Counted from the stretch's first letter, positions 10,565 through 23,184 are shown. The stretch is 64,000 bases of DNA from Hathewaya histolytica (GCF_901482605.1 NZ_LR590481.1:2418001-2482000); one strand, 5' to 3'. A program made the numbers and translations. Notes: generated by a model from the sequence alone, not told the origin.

Positions 10565-10593
10565 AGTATACAATATTTCTTTACTTTTGACAA
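10565..10593 (-). promoter_or_regulatory. Sigma-A-type promoter for the S10 operon
   Basis: On the minus strand there is TTGTCA (-35), a 17-base spacer and TATACT (-10), each one mismatch from consensus, with predicted start near 10558. It lies between the end of tuf and rpsJ, so it gives the S10/spc operon its own promoter independent of str-operon read-through. Confidence 0.8.
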
Positions 10594-10692
10594 GTATTTT
10601 TTACGGAATTTATTTTAAATTAAAGTATGTATGAACTCATAAATTATTTTACTATTATTGTTATTTTATTATATATTAATTTACTTTATTAA

Positions 10693-10707
10693 GGGAGGAT
10701 TTCTCCC
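10693..10707 (-). terminator. Short GC hairpin after tuf (possible terminator)
   Basis: The minus strand carries GGGAG, a 5-base loop and CTCCC, 45 bases after the tuf stop, followed by TTAATAAAG. The stem is GC-rich but short and the T tract is poor. A 14-base palindrome (ATATTGGCCAATAT, 10719-10732) lies between it and tuf. Termination here may be partial. Confidence 0.35.
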
Positions 10708-10726
10708 CCCATAAATTTATATTGGC

Positions 10727-11963
10727 CAATATTATTTATAAAACTTTTTAACTATTCGATTATTGTAGTAACAACACCTGATCCTACTGTTCTTCCGCCT
10801 TCTCTTATAGCGAATCTTAATCCTTCTTCCATTGCTACTTTTGTAATTAATTCTACATTCATATCAATGTGATCCCCAGGCATTACCATTTCTACTCCGT
10901 CTGGTAATTGGATTGATCCTGTAACGTCTGTTGTTCTGAAGTAGAATTGTGGTCTATATCCATTAAAGAATGGTGTATGTCTTCCACCTTCTTCTTTCTT
11001 TAATACGTATACTTGACCTACAAATTTTCTATGAGGTTTTACTGTTCCTGGTTTTGAAAGTACTTGACCTCTCTGTACGTCTGTTCTTTGTACTCCTCTT
11101 AGTAATGCTCCGATATTATCTCCAGCCATTGCTTGATCTAATAACTTTCTGAACATTTCTACTCCTGTACATACTACTTTCTTAGACTCATCGCTTAATC
11201 CTACGATTTCGATTTCATCTCCAACTTTTACTATTCCTCTTTCAACTCTTCCTGTTACAACTGTTCCTCTTCCTGTGATTGTGAATACGTCTTCTATTGG
11301 CATTAAGAAGTCTTTTTCTGTATCTCTTTCTGGAGTTGGAATGTATGCATCTATTTCATCCATTAAGTCTAATATGCATTTTGTCTTTTCATCATTTTCT
11401 AAGTTGTTTATTGCTTCTAATGCTGATCCTGTTACGATCGGTGCACCGTCTCCATCAAATCCATATTCGCTTAATAATTCTCTGATTTCCATTTCTACTA
11501 ATTCTAATAGTTCTGGATCATCTACCATGTCAGCTTTGTTTAAGAATACTACTATATGTTGTACCCCTACTCTTGATGCTAGTAGAATGTGCTCTCTTGT
11601 TTGTGGCATTGGACCATCTGCTGCTGATACAACTAAGATAGCTCCATCCATTTGTGCTGCACCTGTGATCATGTTCTTAACGTAGTCTGCGTGTCCTGGA
11701 CAGTCAACGTGTGCATAGTGTCTGTTGTCTGTTTGGTATTCTACGTGTGATGTATTGATTGTGATTCCTCTTTCTCTTTCTTCTGGTGCTTTATCGATTT
11801 CATCATATTTTGATGCTTCTGCATACCCTTTTTGTGCTAGCACTAAAGTGATTGCTGCTGTTAATGTTGTTTTACCATGGTCTACGTGTCCTATTGTTCC
11901 TATATTTACGTGCGGTTTATTTCTTTCAAATTTAGCTTTTGACATTGTTTTTTTCCTCCTTTA
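10727..11963 (-). repeat. 1.24-kb duplicated tuf segment, copy 1
   Basis: By eye this segment is identical to 26782-28018 (constant offset 16055). Divergence starts a few bases above the SD and about 25 bases beyond the stop, so the repeat is essentially the gene plus ribosome-binding site. Confidence 0.9.
10752..11945 (-). CDS. tuf: Elongation factor Tu (copy 1, str operon)
   Basis: EF-Tu delivers aminoacyl-tRNA to the ribosomal A site using GTP. The 397-residue protein shows GHVDHGKTT (G1), DCPGHADY (G3) and NKADM (G4), followed by domains 2 and 3. It is the last gene of the str operon after fusA. The coding sequence is base-for-base identical with the second copy at 26807-28000, and the identity extends ~25 bases past the stop and ~18 upstream of the start. 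The start follows AGGAGG. Confidence 0.98.
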   Translation of the reverse strand: MSKAKFERNKPHVNIGTIGHVDHGKTTLTAAITLVLAQKGYAEASKYDEIDKAPEERERGITINTSHVEYQTDNRHYAHVDCPGHADYVKNMITGAAQMDGAILVVSAADGPMPQTREHILLASRVGVQHIVVFLNKADMVDDPELLELVEMEIRELLSEYGFDGDGAPIVTGSALEAINNLENDEKTKCILDLMDEIDAYIPTPERDTEKDFLMPIEDVFTITGRGTVVTGRVERGIVKVGDEIEIVGLSDESKKVVCTGVEMFRKLLDQAMAGDNIGALLRGVQRTDVQRGQVLSKPGTVKPHRKFVGQVYVLKKEEGGRHTPFFNGYRPQFYFRTTDVTGSIQLPDGVEMVMPGDHIDMNVELITKVAMEEGLRFAIREGGRTVGSGVVTTIIE

Positions 11964-12015
11964 TAGTAACCGTTATAATGGAATTTATTTTTTATATACT
12001 ATAAATAATTAATTA

Positions 12016-14085
12016 TTATTTCTTTTCTCTGCTTCCTGCAATTTGTTCCATAACACTCTTTGGAACTGGCTCATACGCTGCAAACTCCATGCTATAGTTT
12101 CCTCTACCTTGAGTTCTTGATCTTAAAGTTGTTGCATATCCAAACATCTCTGATAGTGGTATCATAGATTTTATTACTTGAGCTCCAGCTTGAGCTTCCA
12201 TTCCTTCAATTCTTCCTCTTCTTGAGTTTACATCACCCATAACATCTCCCATGTACTCTTCTGGGACAACAATTTCAACCCTCATTATAGGTTCAAGAAG
12301 TACTGGTTTTGCCTTAGCCATAGCATTTTTAAATGCCATAGATCCAGCTATTTTAAAGGCCATTTCTGATGAGTCAACATCATGGTATGATCCATCAAAT
12401 AATTTAACTTTAAAGTTTAGAACTGGATAGCCAGCTATTACACCACTTTGAGATGCTTCTTCAATACCATTTTGTATTGCTGGGATGTATTCTCTTGGAA
12501 CAACTCCACCTACAATAGCATTTTCAAATTGGAATTCACCTTCATGAGGAATCATTTCAATCCAGCAGTGACCATATTGTCCACGACCACCTGATTGTCT
12601 TACAAACTTACCTTCAGCTTTAACAGCTTCAGTAATAGTTTCTTTGTATGCAACTTGTGGCTTACCAACGTTACAGTCTACTTTAAATTCTCTTTGTAAT
12701 CTGTCAACTATAATTTCAAGGTGTAATTCACCCATACCTGCTATAATTGTTTGGCCTGTTTCTTGATCTGTAAATGTTTTAAATGTTGGATCCTCTTCTG
12801 CTAATTTAGCAAGAGCTATACCCATTTTCTCTGAACCAGCTTTTGTTTTTGGTTCTATAGCAACTGAGATAACTGGCTCTGGGAATTCCATACTTTCTAA
12901 GATAACAGGAGAATCTTCAGAAGATAAAGTATCACCAGTAGTTGTGTTCTTTAAGCCTATGATAGCTCCTAATTCACCTGCACGTAATTCTTCAACTTCT
13001 TCTCTATGATTTGAGTGCATTTTAACAAGTCTACCGATTCTTTCTTTCTTTCCTTTAGTAGAATTATACACATATGTTCCACTAGTCATTATACCTGAAT
13101 AAACTCTTGTGAAAGCTAATCTACCTACGAATGGATCAGTAGCAATCTTAAATGCTAATGCTGCTAGTGGCTCGTCATCTGAAGCGTGTCTAGCTACCTC
13201 TTCACCATCTAAATTAGTTCCTGTTATAGCAGGGATATCTAATGGTGATGGTAAGAATTCAACAGCTGTATCTATCATCATTTGAACACCTTTGTTTCTA
13301 TATGAAGAACCGCATATAACAGGTACTATCTCATTGTTACATACACCTTTTCTTAATGCAACTTTTAATTCATCAAGAGTTAATTCTTCTCCTTCAAGGT
13401 ATTTCATCATTAATTCTTCATCTAACTCAGCTATTGATTCTAACATTGAAGCTCTATATTCATCAGCCATTTCTTGCATTTCTGCTGGAATATCAGCTTC
13501 TTCATATTCTCTACCTAATTCATCTTTGTAGATTTCTGCTTTCATTGTTAATAGGTCAATTATACCTACAAAATTATCTTCTTTACCAATAGGTAATTGA
13601 ATTGGAACTGCATTAGCATGAAGTCTTTCTCTCATCATTCTTACTGCTCTATAGAAGTCAGCTCCAAGTATATCCATCTTATTAACATAAGCTACTCTTG
13701 GAACCTTATATTTATCTGCCTGTCTCCATACTGTTTCAGATTGAGGTTCAACCCCACCCTTTGCACAGAATACACCTACTGCACCATCAAGAACTCTTAA
13801 AGATCTTTCAACCTCAACAGTAAAATCTACGTGACCTGGTGTATCTATTATATTTATTACGTGGTCTTTCCACATACAAGTTGTTGCAGCAGAAGTAATT
13901 GTTATACCTCTTTCTTGTTCTTGAACCATCCAGTCCATAGTTGCTGCACCTTCGTGAGTCTCACCTAATTTATGAGTTCTCCCTGTGTAAAAAAGGATAC
14001 GCTCTGTAGTTGTTGTTTTACCAGCATCAATGTGAGCCATGATACCAATATTACGGAATTTCTCTAAAGGATACTCTCTACTCAA
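12016..14085 (-). CDS. fusA: Elongation factor G (TTG start)
   Basis: EF-G drives translocation and, with RRF, ribosome recycling. The 689-residue protein has [18 protein letters not shown] (G1), DTPGHVDFT (G3) and NKMD (G4), then domains II-V through the C-terminal [10 protein letters not shown] and [13 protein letters not shown] blocks. I choose a TTG at 14085 ([14 protein letters not shown]), with AGGAGG 7 bases upstream; the ATG at 14112 would add nine unusual residues and lies before the SD. It sits between rpsG and tuf. Confidence 0.96.
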   Translation of the reverse strand: MSREYPLEKFRNIGIMAHIDAGKTTTTERILFYTGRTHKLGETHEGAATMDWMVQEQERGITITSAATTCMWKDHVINIIDTPGHVDFTVEVERSLRVLDGAVGVFCAKGGVEPQSETVWRQADKYKVPRVAYVNKMDILGADFYRAVRMMRERLHANAVPIQLPIGKEDNFVGIIDLLTMKAEIYKDELGREYEEADIPAEMQEMADEYRASMLESIAELDEELMMKYLEGEELTLDELKVALRKGVCNNEIVPVICGSSYRNKGVQMMIDTAVEFLPSPLDIPAITGTNLDGEEVARHASDDEPLAALAFKIATDPFVGRLAFTRVYSGIMTSGTYVYNSTKGKKERIGRLVKMHSNHREEVEELRAGELGAIIGLKNTTTGDTLSSEDSPVILESMEFPEPVISVAIEPKTKAGSEKMGIALAKLAEEDPTFKTFTDQETGQTIIAGMGELHLEIIVDRLQREFKVDCNVGKPQVAYKETITEAVKAEGKFVRQSGGRGQYGHCWIEMIPHEGEFQFENAIVGGVVPREYIPAIQNGIEEASQSGVIAGYPVLNFKVKLFDGSYHDVDSSEMAFKIAGSMAFKNAMAKAKPVLLEPIMRVEIVVPEEYMGDVMGDVNSRRGRIEGMEAQAGAQVIKSMIPLSEMFGYATTLRSRTQGRGNYSMEFAAYEPVPKSVMEQIAGSREKK

Positions 14086-14125
14086 CTTTATTCCTCCTCT
14101 CAATATGTTCATTTTTTAATTTTAG

Positions 14126-14155
14126 AAAACTGTTTTGGACTACCAAAACAGTTTT
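14126..14155 (-). promoter_or_regulatory. Perfect 13-bp hairpin between rpsG and fusA
   Basis: The minus strand reads AAAACTGTTTTGG, a 4-base loop, then the exact complement, followed by CTAAAATTAAAAAAT. It begins only a few bases after the rpsG stop. With no uninterrupted T tract it may act as an attenuator, an RNase barrier or a processing site rather than a full terminator, since fusA has no obvious promoter of its own. Confidence 0.6.
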
Positions 14156-14159
14156 TGTA

Positions 14160-14663
<504 letters not shown>

Positions 14664-14801
14664 TCATAGGTACTCGATACTTAAAATATCGCCATCTATA
14701 TGTAAAGATTTTTCTCTACTAGGTGTTATGAGACATTTTAAATATTAAGACATCAGTTAGTTTATATAAACGTGAAGCTACAGCACTGCTAATTTACGAA
14801 A

Positions 14802-15179
14802 CTATTTTTTCTTAGGTCTTTTAGTTCCGTACTTTGATCTGCTTTGCATTCTGTTGTTAACACCTGCAGAATCAAGAGCTCCTCTTACAATGTGGTATCT
14901 TACACCAGGAAGGTCTTTTACTCTTCCGCCCTTAATTAATACAACACTGTGCTCTTGTAAGTTGTGTCCTTCACCTGGGATATAAGCTGATACTTCATAT
15001 CCGTTAGTAAGTCTTACTCTAGCAACTTTTCTTAACGCTGAGTTAGGCTTCTTAGGTGTAGTAGTTTTTACTACTGTACATACACCTCTTTTTTGTGGGC
15101 ACTCTTTTAATGCTGGTGAGTCAGATTTATATGCTACAGTTGATCTGCCTTTTCTTACTAATTGGTTGATTGTTGGCAT
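14802..15179 (-). CDS. rpsL: 30S ribosomal protein S12
   Basis: S12 sits in the decoding centre. The 125-residue protein has [12 protein letters not shown] at its start, [17 protein letters not shown] in the region of the classical streptomycin-resistance lysine (wild-type form), and [13 protein letters not shown] later. The ATG at 15179 has GAGGAGGTG upstream; the longer frame from 15197 would include the SD. It follows an L7Ae-like gene and leads into rpsG. Confidence 0.97.
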   Translation of the reverse strand: MPTINQLVRKGRSTVAYKSDSPALKECPQKRGVCTVVKTTTPKKPNSALRKVARVRLTNGYEVSAYIPGEGHNLQEHSVVLIKGGRVKDLPGVRYHIVRGALDSAGVNNRMQSRSKYGTKRPKKK

Positions 15180-15258
15180 ACACGCACACCTCCTCATATT
15201 TTCATAAATTACAATACTGTGCTTTTATTTTAAGATTTTACTTTTACAACTTTAATAA

Positions 15259-15522
15259 TTATAGATCAATAATATTATTCTCTAATATTAAAGCTGCTGC
15301 AGCTCCTACATCTATATTACATATTTCCCCCAGTTCTTGCATTGTAGGAATATAAATAACATCTAAAGTGTTATTTTGAGCTAATTCTAGAAGAGGTTTT
15401 ATAACCTTTTCCGCGGCATCTCTCGCTACGTACACTTGAACATAAGATAAACTTTCTAGGTTTTTTAGAGCCTTAATAGACTGCTTAACCCCTATAATCT
15501 TTTTTGAATCTTTTTTGAACAT
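15259..15522 (-). CDS. rplGB: L7Ae-family ribosomal protein (YbxF/YbxB-like)
   Basis: This 87-residue protein belongs to the L7Ae/L30e family that in Firmicutes (B. subtilis YbxF) binds kink-turn RNA. It begins MFKKDSKKIIGVKQSIKAL and contains the family core around VQVYVARDAAEKVIKPLLEL and LGEICNIDVGAAAALIL. The ATG at 15522 has GGAGG 7 bases upstream, preferred over an extension to 15573. Its place between rpoC and rpsL is conserved in Firmicutes. The precise RNA partner is not known from sequence. Confidence 0.9.
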   Translation of the reverse strand: MFKKDSKKIIGVKQSIKALKNLESLSYVQVYVARDAAEKVIKPLLELAQNNTLDVIYIPTMQELGEICNIDVGAAAALILENNIIDL

Positions 15523-15561
15523 AACTATTCCTCCAGGATTAATTATGCTTAATTTTATTAA

Positions 15562-15603
15562 ACACATTGTCATAGTCCTAAATGATAGTCTACAACAATG
15601 TGT
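15562..15603 (-). promoter_or_regulatory. Leader hairpin of the str operon
   Basis: Immediately after the predicted start of the str promoter the transcript can form ACACATTGT/ACAATGTGT (9 bp) enclosing a 24-base loop that holds a direct repeat GACTAT. The hairpin precedes the L7Ae-like gene by about 40 bases and could be an autoregulatory site for one of the operon's RNA-binding products. The assignment is an inference. Confidence 0.45.
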
Positions 15604-15632
15604 ATTTTATCATTTTACTTTGTTTATGTCAA
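15604..15632 (-). promoter_or_regulatory. Promoter between rpoC and the str operon
   Basis: The minus strand shows TTGACA, a 17-base spacer and TAAAAT, with TGA just before the -10 (extended -10). It lies just beyond the rpoC stop and gives the L7Ae-rpsL-rpsG-fusA-tuf genes their own start, although read-through from rpoC is also possible because no terminator is seen. Confidence 0.8.
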
Positions 15633-15643
15633 TAAATTATTAT

Positions 15644-18600
15644 TTATTGGTTTTGTACTTGTTCTTCTACGTCTTGATCCTCAGTACTTATTTTTAAAGT
15701 TCTATATCTAGTCATACCAGTTCCTGCCGGTATCAATTTACCTAGGATTACATTTTCTTTAAGTCCTACTAGTGGATCTATCTTTCCTTTTATAGCTGCA
15801 TCAGTAAGAACTCTTGTAGTTTCCTGGAATGAAGCTGCTGATAGGAATGAATCTGTAGCAAGCGCTGCCTTAGTAATACCTAAAAGAGTTACTTTTCCTT
15901 CAGCTGGACTTCCACCTTCATCTACTGCTTTACTATTCTCTGCGTCGAACTCTATAATATCTATCAAAGTTCCCGGTAGTAAAGAAGTATCTCCTGATTC
16001 CTCAATCTTAACTTTTCTAGTCATTTGTCTAACTACAACCTCTAAGTGTTTATCGTTGATGTCAACCCCTTGTAGTCTATAAACTTTCTGAACTTCTGAT
16101 AATAGATAGTTTTTAACACCTTCTATACCCTTTATTCTTAAAATGTCATGTGGGTTTACTGAACCTTGAGTAATTTCATCTCCGGCTTCAATTCTTGTTC
16201 CATTTGTAACTTTTAACCTAGATCCAAATGGTATATCATAACTATATTCTTCACCATCATCAGCTGTTATGACTACTACTCTCTTCTTCTTAGTTTCTTC
16301 TATCCTAGCAACTCCGGAAACTTCTCCCACTATTGCAAGCCCTTTTGGTTTTCTAGCTTCAAATAATTCTTCAACTCTAGGAAGACCTTGCGTAATATCC
16401 GCGCCAGCAACTCCTCCTGTATGGAATGTTCTCATTGTAAGCTGAGTTCCAGGTTCTCCAATTGACTGAGCTGCTATAATTCCAACTGATTCTCCAATGT
16501 TTATTTTCTCACCAGTTGCCATGTTCATACCATAACACTTAGAACATACACCGAATTTTGATTTACAAGTGAAGACTGATCTTATTAATACTGATTTCAC
16601 ACCTGATTCTTCAACCTTTGAAGCAAGTTCTATATCCATGTAATCATCACATTTAACTATAACTTCTCCAGTTTCAGGGTGTATTATATCTTGTGCTGAA
16701 TATCTTCCTGTTAATCTTTCAGTTAAGCTCTCAATTAATTCGTTACCCTCTTTAATTTCAGTAACAATGAAACCATCTTTTGTTCCGCAATCCTCTTCTC
16801 TTATTATTACGTCCTGACTTACATCAACAAGTCTTCTTGTTAAATAACCAGAGTCTGCAGTTTTAAGTGCTGTATCGGCATTACCTTTTCTAGCTCCGTG
16901 TGTAGATATAAAGTACTCAAGTACATTAAGTCCTTCTCTAAAAGATGCTCTAATCGGAAGTTCTATAATTTTTCCTGACGGGTTAGCCATAAGACCTCTC
17001 ATACCTGCAAGCTGTTTAATCTGGCTCTTAGATCCTCTCGCACCAGAATCAGCCATCATAAATATTGGGTTGAATTTATCAAAACTATCCATTAATGCAT
17101 TTGCAACACTTTCTGTAGTCTTAGTCCACTTATCTATTACCTTCTCATATCTTTCATCCTCAGATATAAAGCCTCTTCTATACATCTTTTCAATTTTTTC
17201 TACAGTAGCATCAGCTTCAGCAAGTAATGTCTTTTTGGATTCTGGAACTATCATATCTGATACAGATATTGTTATCGCCCCTATACTTGAATAATGATAT
17301 CCTGTAGATTTAATTTTATCAAGCATAATAGAGGTTACTGTTGGTCCATATTTCAAATAACATTTATCAATAATCTTTCCTAGATTCTTTTTGCTTACTA
17401 GGAAATCAATTTCCAATTTAAATATATTTTCTGGATTGCTTCTATCTATGAAACCTAAATCCTGTGGTATAGATTCGTTAAATATCAACTTTCCAGGAGT
17501 AGTAGCTATAATTCCTTTTAAGTTTTCGCCATTTACTTCTTTAGTAATTCTAACCTTGATTTTAGAATGTAGATCTAACTCTCCACATTGGTATGCCATG
17601 TAAACTTCTTCTGGAGAAGAAAAAGTTCTTCCTTCACCTTTAGCTCCATCTCTATCCATAGTTAGATAATATGAACCAAGTACCATATCCTGTGTAGGTA
17701 CACAAACTGGTTTACCATCTGACGGTTTTAATATATTATGTGCTGCAAGCATTAAAAATCTAGCTTCTGCCTGAGCTTCTACAGATAATGGTACGTGAAC
17801 TGCCATTTGGTCTCCATCAAAGTCCGCATTATATGCTGTACATACTAACGGATGTAATTTTATAGCTCTTCCTTCTACTAATATAGGTTGGAATGCTTGA
17901 ATTCCTAATCTATGCAACGTCGGAGCACGATTAAGCATTACTGGATGGTCTTTTATTACTTCTTCTAAGACATCCCAAACTTGTGGCATTACCCTTTCAA
18001 CCATTCTTTTTGCACTCTTAATATTATGTGCAATTCCGATTTCAACAAGCTTTTTCATTACAAATGGTTTAAATAGTTCAAGTGCCATTTCCTTCGGAAG
18101 ACCACATTGATACATTTTCAATTCTGGTCCTACAACTATAACGGAACGTCCAGAATAATCAACACGTTTTCCTAGTAGGTTCTGTCTAAATCTACCTTGC
18201 TTTCCTTTAAGCATATCAGATAAAGATTTTAATGGTCTATTTCCAGGCCCAGTTACAGGTCTTCCTCTTCTACCATTATCTATAAGCGCATCTACTGCTT
18301 CTTGAAGCATTCTTTTTTCATTTCTAACTATAATATCCGGTGCACCTAAAGATAATAATTTTTTAAGTCTATTATTTCTATTTATTACTCTTCTATATAA
18401 ATCATTTAAGTCTGAAGTTGCAAATCTTCCACCATCCAATTGAACCATAGGTCTGATATCTGGTGGTATAACTGGTATGACATCAATTACCATCCATTCA
18501 GGTTTATTAGTTGATTTTCTAAATGATTCAACAACTTCTAATCTTCTTATACTTCTTACTCTCTTTTGTCCTGTATTAGTCTTTAATTCTTCCTTTAGTT

Positions 18601-19171
18601 CTACTGATAAAGACTCAAGATCAATTTCTGATAGTAATATTTTTATAGCTTCTGCACCTATTTCGGCAAAAAAGCTACTATATCCAAATTTATCCACAGC
18701 TTCTCTATATTCTTTTTCACTTAATAGTTGTTTCTTTATTAGAGACGTTTCTTTTGGATCTATAACTACATAAGATGCGAAGTATAATATTTTTTCTAAA
18801 GATCTAGGTGACATATCAAGTATTAATCCCATTCTTGATGGTATACCTTTGAAATACCAAATATGAGATACAGGGGCTGCAAGTTCAATATGCCCCATTC
18901 TCTCACGTCTTACTTTAGACTTAGTAACTTCAACACCACATCTGTCACATACTATACCTTTATATCTTACTCTTTTATATTTTCCACAATGGCATTCCCA
19001 GTCTTTCATAGGTCCAAATATTTTTTCACAAAAAAGACCATCTTTTTCTGGTTTTAATGTTCTATAGTTTATTGTTTCAGGTTTTTTAACCTCACCTCTT
19101 GACCACTCTCTTATTTGTTCTGGTGAAGCCAATCCTATTTGAATAGCATCAAAATTATTTAATTCAAACAA
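15644..19171 (-). CDS. rpoC: RNA polymerase beta' subunit (TTG start)
   Basis: RpoC forms one pincer of core RNA polymerase and carries the catalytic magnesium site. The 1175-residue protein has the N-terminal zinc ribbon ([20 protein letters not shown], about 60-79), the catalytic [12 protein letters not shown] motif (about 447-458) and the second zinc cluster around [13 protein letters not shown]. It starts at TTG 19171 with GGGAGG upstream. The length matches clostridial RpoC without lineage inserts. It follows rpoB by 20 bases. Confidence 0.98.
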   Translation of the reverse strand: MFELNNFDAIQIGLASPEQIREWSRGEVKKPETINYRTLKPEKDGLFCEKIFGPMKDWECHCGKYKRVRYKGIVCDRCGVEVTKSKVRRERMGHIELAAPVSHIWYFKGIPSRMGLILDMSPRSLEKILYFASYVVIDPKETSLIKKQLLSEKEYREAVDKFGYSSFFAEIGAEAIKILLSEIDLESLSVELKEELKTNTGQKRVRSIRRLEVVESFRKSTNKPEWMVIDVIPVIPPDIRPMVQLDGGRFATSDLNDLYRRVINRNNRLKKLLSLGAPDIIVRNEKRMLQEAVDALIDNGRRGRPVTGPGNRPLKSLSDMLKGKQGRFRQNLLGKRVDYSGRSVIVVGPELKMYQCGLPKEMALELFKPFVMKKLVEIGIAHNIKSAKRMVERVMPQVWDVLEEVIKDHPVMLNRAPTLHRLGIQAFQPILVEGRAIKLHPLVCTAYNADFDGDQMAVHVPLSVEAQAEARFLMLAAHNILKPSDGKPVCVPTQDMVLGSYYLTMDRDGAKGEGRTFSSPEEVYMAYQCGELDLHSKIKVRITKEVNGENLKGIIATTPGKLIFNESIPQDLGFIDRSNPENIFKLEIDFLVSKKNLGKIIDKCYLKYGPTVTSIMLDKIKSTGYHYSSIGAITISVSDMIVPESKKTLLAEADATVEKIEKMYRRGFISEDERYEKVIDKWTKTTESVANALMDSFDKFNPIFMMADSGARGSKSQIKQLAGMRGLMANPSGKIIELPIRASFREGLNVLEYFISTHGARKGNADTALKTADSGYLTRRLVDVSQDVIIREEDCGTKDGFIVTEIKEGNELIESLTERLTGRYSAQDIIHPETGEVIVKCDDYMDIELASKVEESGVKSVLIRSVFTCKSKFGVCSKCYGMNMATGEKINIGESVGIIAAQSIGEPGTQLTMRTFHTGGVAGADITQGLPRVEELFEARKPKGLAIVGEVSGVARIEETKKKRVVVITADDGEEYSYDIPFGSRLKVTNGTRIEAGDEITQGSVNPHDILRIKGIEGVKNYLLSEVQKVYRLQGVDINDKHLEVVVRQMTRKVKIEESGDTSLLPGTLIDIIEFDAENSKAVDEGGSPAEGKVTLLGITKAALATDSFLSAASFQETTRVLTDAAIKGKIDPLVGLKENVILGKLIPAGTGMTRYRTLKISTEDQDVEEQVQNQ

Positions 19172-19191
19172 GGGTACATCCTCCCTTCAGA

Positions 19192-22100
19192 CTAGTGTTC
19201 ATCATTTATATCATTTAATTCTAATTCATTGTCAAGGTTATCAAAAGATATATCATCATCATATTCAAATTGTTCATCTGATTCTTCTGATGTGACATTA
19301 GATTCTTCATTAGATTCCACATTAGCTTCTATATTTTCTTCTACTGGTGGAACATAGTTTGAATCTTCTTTTCCTTCGATATTAACATCTAAGTCTTCTG
19401 ACTCATCCGCTGCAAACTCTTTAATTTTTATTTCATCATATGAATCATCAAGTACTTTTACATCTAAACATAGGGCTTGAAGTTCTTTTATAAGAACTTT
19501 AAATGATTCAGGAACTCCTGGTTCAGGTATATTTTCACCTTTAACTATTGCCTCATATGTTTTTACCCTACCTACCACGTCGTCTGATTTCACTGTTAGT
19601 ATTTCTTGTAGAGTATATGCAGCACCATAAGCCTCTAAAGCCCAAACTTCCATCTCACCAAATCTTTGGCCTCCAAATTGTGCTTTACCTCCAAGTGGTT
19701 GCTGAGTTACTAATGAATATGGTCCTGTAGATCTTGCGTGAATCTTATCGTCAACTAAATGGTGAAGTTTTAAGATATACATTATACCTACAGTTACTTT
19801 ATTGTCGAATGGATCTCCTGTTCTTCCATCATATAATACAGTTTTACCATCTTCATTATAACCTGCTTTAATAAGATGTTCTGCTATATCATCCTCTGAA
19901 GCTCCATCAAATACAGGAGTTGCTATGTGCCATCCTAATTGATGAGCTGCCCATCCAAGGTGAACCTCTAAAACCTGACCAATATTCATACGAGAAGGAA
20001 CCCCTAATGGGTTTAAGCATATCTGAACTGGTCTTCCATCTGGTAGGAAAGGCATATCTTCGACTGGCAACACCCTAGAAATTACACCTTTATTACCGTG
20101 TCTTCCAGCCATCTTATCTCCTACAGATATTTTTCTCTTTTCTGCTATATAACATCTTACAAGTTTATTTACTCCAGGAGGAAGTTCATCTCCATTTTCC
20201 CTTGTAAATACTTTTACATCTACTATTATACCTGTTGCTCCATGTGGTACTCTTAAAGATGTATCTCTTACTTCTCTAGCTTTTTCGCCGAAAATAGCTC
20301 TTAGTAATCTTTCTTCTGCTGTAAGTTCTGTTTCACCCTTAGGTGTAACTTTACCAACCAATATATCTCCAGCCCTAACCTCAGCACCTATTCTTACAAT
20401 TCCTCTCTCATCCAAGTCCTTTAAGGCATCGTCGCCAACATTAGGTATATCACGAGTAATTTCTTCTGGTCCTAATTTAGTATCTCTTGCCTCTGCTTCA
20501 TATTCTTCAATATGAATAGAAGTAAATATATCATCTCTAACCAACTCTTCAGATACCAACATAGCATCCTCATAGTTGTATCCTTCCCATGTTATAAATC
20601 CTATAATTATATTTTTACCTAATGCGATTTCTCCTAAATCAGTAGATGGTCCATCTGCTATTACATCTCCTGCCTTTAATACATCGCCTTTGCTAACTAG
20701 TGGTCTTTGATTTATACATGTACCTTGGTTAGAACGCTTAAATTTAAGGAGTTTATATGTATCTACAGCGCCATCTGAATCTCTTCTAATTCTAACTTCA
20801 TTAGCACTTACGTATTCCACAACTCCAGCATTTTTAGCTTTAGGTAAAACCCCTGAGTCTACCGCTGCCTTATTTTCAATACCAGTTCCTACTATTGGTG
20901 CACTTGGTTTAAGTAATGGCACTGCCTGACGTTGCATGTTAGATCCCATTAATGCACGGCTGGCATCATCGTTTTCAAGGAAAGGTATCATAGCTGTAGC
21001 TACAGATACTATTTGTCTAGGAGATACGTCCATTAGGTCTACTTCTTCCCTAGGTACTATTAGAACCTCTTCCTTATCTCTAATAGCTACTTTTTTATCT
21101 ATGAAATATCCATCTTCATCTAATATTTCATTAGCCTTAGCCACTAAATAACCATCTTCTTCATCTGCAGTAAAGTATCTAATTTCATCAGTTACTCTTC
21201 CATCTTTTACAATTCTATAGGCAGTTTCAATAAATCCATAATCATTAACTTTAGCATAAGTAGCTAATGAGTTAATAAGTCCTATATTAGGTCCTTCAGG
21301 AGTTTCTATAGGACACATTCTTCCATAATGAGAATGGTGGACGTCTCTTACTTCAAATCCTGCTCTCTCTCTTGATAATCCACCCGGTCCTAATGCAGAT
21401 AGTCTTCTTTTATGAGTTAACTCCGACAAAGGATTTGTTTGATCCATGAATTGCGATAACTGTGAACTTCCAAAGAACTCTTTTATAGATGCTGTAACCG
21501 GTCTTATATTTATCAATGCTTGTGGAGTAATTCCTTCTTGGTCTTGAATAGTCATTCTTTCTTTAACTACTCTCTCCATCCTTGAAAGACCAATTCTAAA
21601 TTGGTTTTGTAATAATTCACCTACAGACCTAAGTCTTCTATTTCCTAAATGGTCTATATCATCTATTTCACCAATTTCGTATGCTAATCCTAATTCATAG
21701 CTTATTGTGGCTAATATATCATCTTTTATAATATGTTTTGGAACTAATTTACTTATATTCTTTTTAATTTCATCCTTAATTTGATCTTCTTCAGTGAAAT
21801 TATCTAATATATCTTTTAAAGTAGTATAATGAACTAGCTCTTTTATATTTAAATCAGAGATATCAAAATCCACGTGAGCATTTATATCAACAAAGTTATT
21901 TCCAATAACTCTTATGTTCTTGTCTTCAATTCTAATTTCTACTTTGTTTATACCTAAATTTTGTATTTTAAAAGCCATCTCTCTTGAGATTTTTATTCCC
22001 TCTTCAACTAGAATTTCTCCAGTTTTCGGATCTACAATATTTTCACCTGCAATATTGTTCATTATTCTCTGGCTTATAGATAATTTCTTATTGAATTTAT

Positions 22101-22917
22101 ATCTACCAACCCTAGACAAATCATATCTCTTTGCATCAAAAAATAATACATCTATAAGAGATTTTGCACTCTCTACTGTTGGTGGCTCTCCTGGTCTTAA
22201 TCTCTTATATATCTCAAGTAATGCTTCTTCTTCAGTTTTAGTGTTATCTTTTTCAATTGTAGCACTTAATCTTTCTTCTTCTCCGAAGAAATCTACAAGT
22301 TGATTATCGCTACCATATCCCATAGCTCTAGCTAATATAGTAATAGGTAATTTTCTAGTTTTATCAATTCTAACATACACTACATTATTTGAGTCTGTTT
22401 CATATTCAAGCCATGCTCCCCTATTTGGTATTACAGTAGCTGAATATAACTTTTTACCTGTTTTATCCACAGTGTAATTATAGTAAGAACCTGGTGACCT
22501 TACTAATTGGCTTACTATAACCCTTTCTGCACCATTTATTATAAATGTTCCTTGCTCTGTCATTAGTGGGAAATCTCCCATAAATACTTCTTGTTCTTTA
22601 ATTTCTCCAGTTTCGTTATTACGAAGCCTTACCCTAACTTTTAATGGTGCTGCATAGTTTGAATCTCTCTCTTTACATTCTTCTACTAAGTATTTTACAT
22701 TTTCTTCTTCTAAACTATAATCAACAAATTCTAAAACTAAATTCCCAGTATAGTCTTGAATTGGATTAATGTCATCAAATACTTCTTTTAATCCTTCCTC
22801 TAAAAACCATTTGTAAGAATTAAGTTGAACTTCTATTAAGTTAGGCATATCAGTTACTTCTTTAACCTTTGAGAAGCTCATTCTGGTTCTTTTACCAACT
22901 TGGACAGGATGTACCAT
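19192..22917 (-). CDS. rpoB: RNA polymerase beta subunit
   Basis: RpoB forms most of the active-site cleft and the rifampicin pocket. The 1241-residue protein contains the rifampicin cluster [20 protein letters not shown] and [19 protein letters not shown] with the wild-type residues, and the C-terminal [15 protein letters not shown] block. The last ~70 residues are a very acidic low-complexity tail rich in Glu, Asp, Asn and Ser, an extension of the kind seen in clostridia. It has its own promoter and precedes rpoC. Confidence 0.98.
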   Translation of the reverse strand: MVHPVQVGKRTRMSFSKVKEVTDMPNLIEVQLNSYKWFLEEGLKEVFDDINPIQDYTGNLVLEFVDYSLEEENVKYLVEECKERDSNYAAPLKVRVRLRNNETGEIKEQEVFMGDFPLMTEQGTFIINGAERVIVSQLVRSPGSYYNYTVDKTGKKLYSATVIPNRGAWLEYETDSNNVVYVRIDKTRKLPITILARAMGYGSDNQLVDFFGEEERLSATIEKDNTKTEEEALLEIYKRLRPGEPPTVESAKSLIDVLFFDAKRYDLSRVGRYKFNKKLSISQRIMNNIAGENIVDPKTGEILVEEGIKISREMAFKIQNLGINKVEIRIEDKNIRVIGNNFVDINAHVDFDISDLNIKELVHYTTLKDILDNFTEEDQIKDEIKKNISKLVPKHIIKDDILATISYELGLAYEIGEIDDIDHLGNRRLRSVGELLQNQFRIGLSRMERVVKERMTIQDQEGITPQALINIRPVTASIKEFFGSSQLSQFMDQTNPLSELTHKRRLSALGPGGLSRERAGFEVRDVHHSHYGRMCPIETPEGPNIGLINSLATYAKVNDYGFIETAYRIVKDGRVTDEIRYFTADEEDGYLVAKANEILDEDGYFIDKKVAIRDKEEVLIVPREEVDLMDVSPRQIVSVATAMIPFLENDDASRALMGSNMQRQAVPLLKPSAPIVGTGIENKAAVDSGVLPKAKNAGVVEYVSANEVRIRRDSDGAVDTYKLLKFKRSNQGTCINQRPLVSKGDVLKAGDVIADGPSTDLGEIALGKNIIIGFITWEGYNYEDAMLVSEELVRDDIFTSIHIEEYEAEARDTKLGPEEITRDIPNVGDDALKDLDERGIVRIGAEVRAGDILVGKVTPKGETELTAEERLLRAIFGEKAREVRDTSLRVPHGATGIIVDVKVFTRENGDELPPGVNKLVRCYIAEKRKISVGDKMAGRHGNKGVISRVLPVEDMPFLPDGRPVQICLNPLGVPSRMNIGQVLEVHLGWAAHQLGWHIATPVFDGASEDDIAEHLIKAGYNEDGKTVLYDGRTGDPFDNKVTVGIMYILKLHHLVDDKIHARSTGPYSLVTQQPLGGKAQFGGQRFGEMEVWALEAYGAAYTLQEILTVKSDDVVGRVKTYEAIVKGENIPEPGVPESFKVLIKELQALCLDVKVLDDSYDEIKIKEFAADESEDLDVNIEGKEDSNYVPPVEENIEANVESNEESNVTSEESDEQFEYDDDISFDNLDNELELNDINDEH

Positions 22918-22991
22918 GGGCTTTCACTCCTTGTTTAAAGTAAAATAGGCAAAAATTTATTTGTTTATATAAGTATAACTTCATCTTCTCT

Positions 22992-23021
22992 ATTATATCC
23001 AAAATAATGTAACAAATTCAA
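22992..23021 (-). promoter_or_regulatory. Promoter for rpoB-rpoC
   Basis: TTGAAT, an 18-base spacer and a perfect TATAAT are present on the minus strand, about 75 bases before the rpoB start. Because a strong terminator (23142-23173) separates rplL from this site, it is probably the main source of rpoBC mRNA. The remaining 120 bases of the gap are AT-rich with no ORF. Confidence 0.7.
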
Positions 23022-23141
23022 TTGTACATTACTTATTTCCACTTAAGTATATATATTGTATATTTTTTACCGTTCTTTAATAAATCAATGCAATTATTTA
23101 TTTTACCATGGAGAATAAATAATGTCAAATAAACAAGTTTT

Positions 23142-23173
23142 AAAAAAGGGCACTTTTTACAAAGTGCCCTTTT
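23142..23173 (-). terminator. Intrinsic terminator after rplL
   Basis: The minus strand has AAAGGGCACTTT, a short loop, the exact complement, then TTTTTT. This is a textbook intrinsic terminator 15 bases past the rplL stop. Confidence 0.92.
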
Positions 23174-23184
23174 GGCCTATTTTA

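Noticed and set aside
10719-10732. ATATTGGCCAATAT palindrome as an operator
   Set aside because: It lies between the tuf stop and a short hairpin, far from a promoter; no regulator family is suggested.
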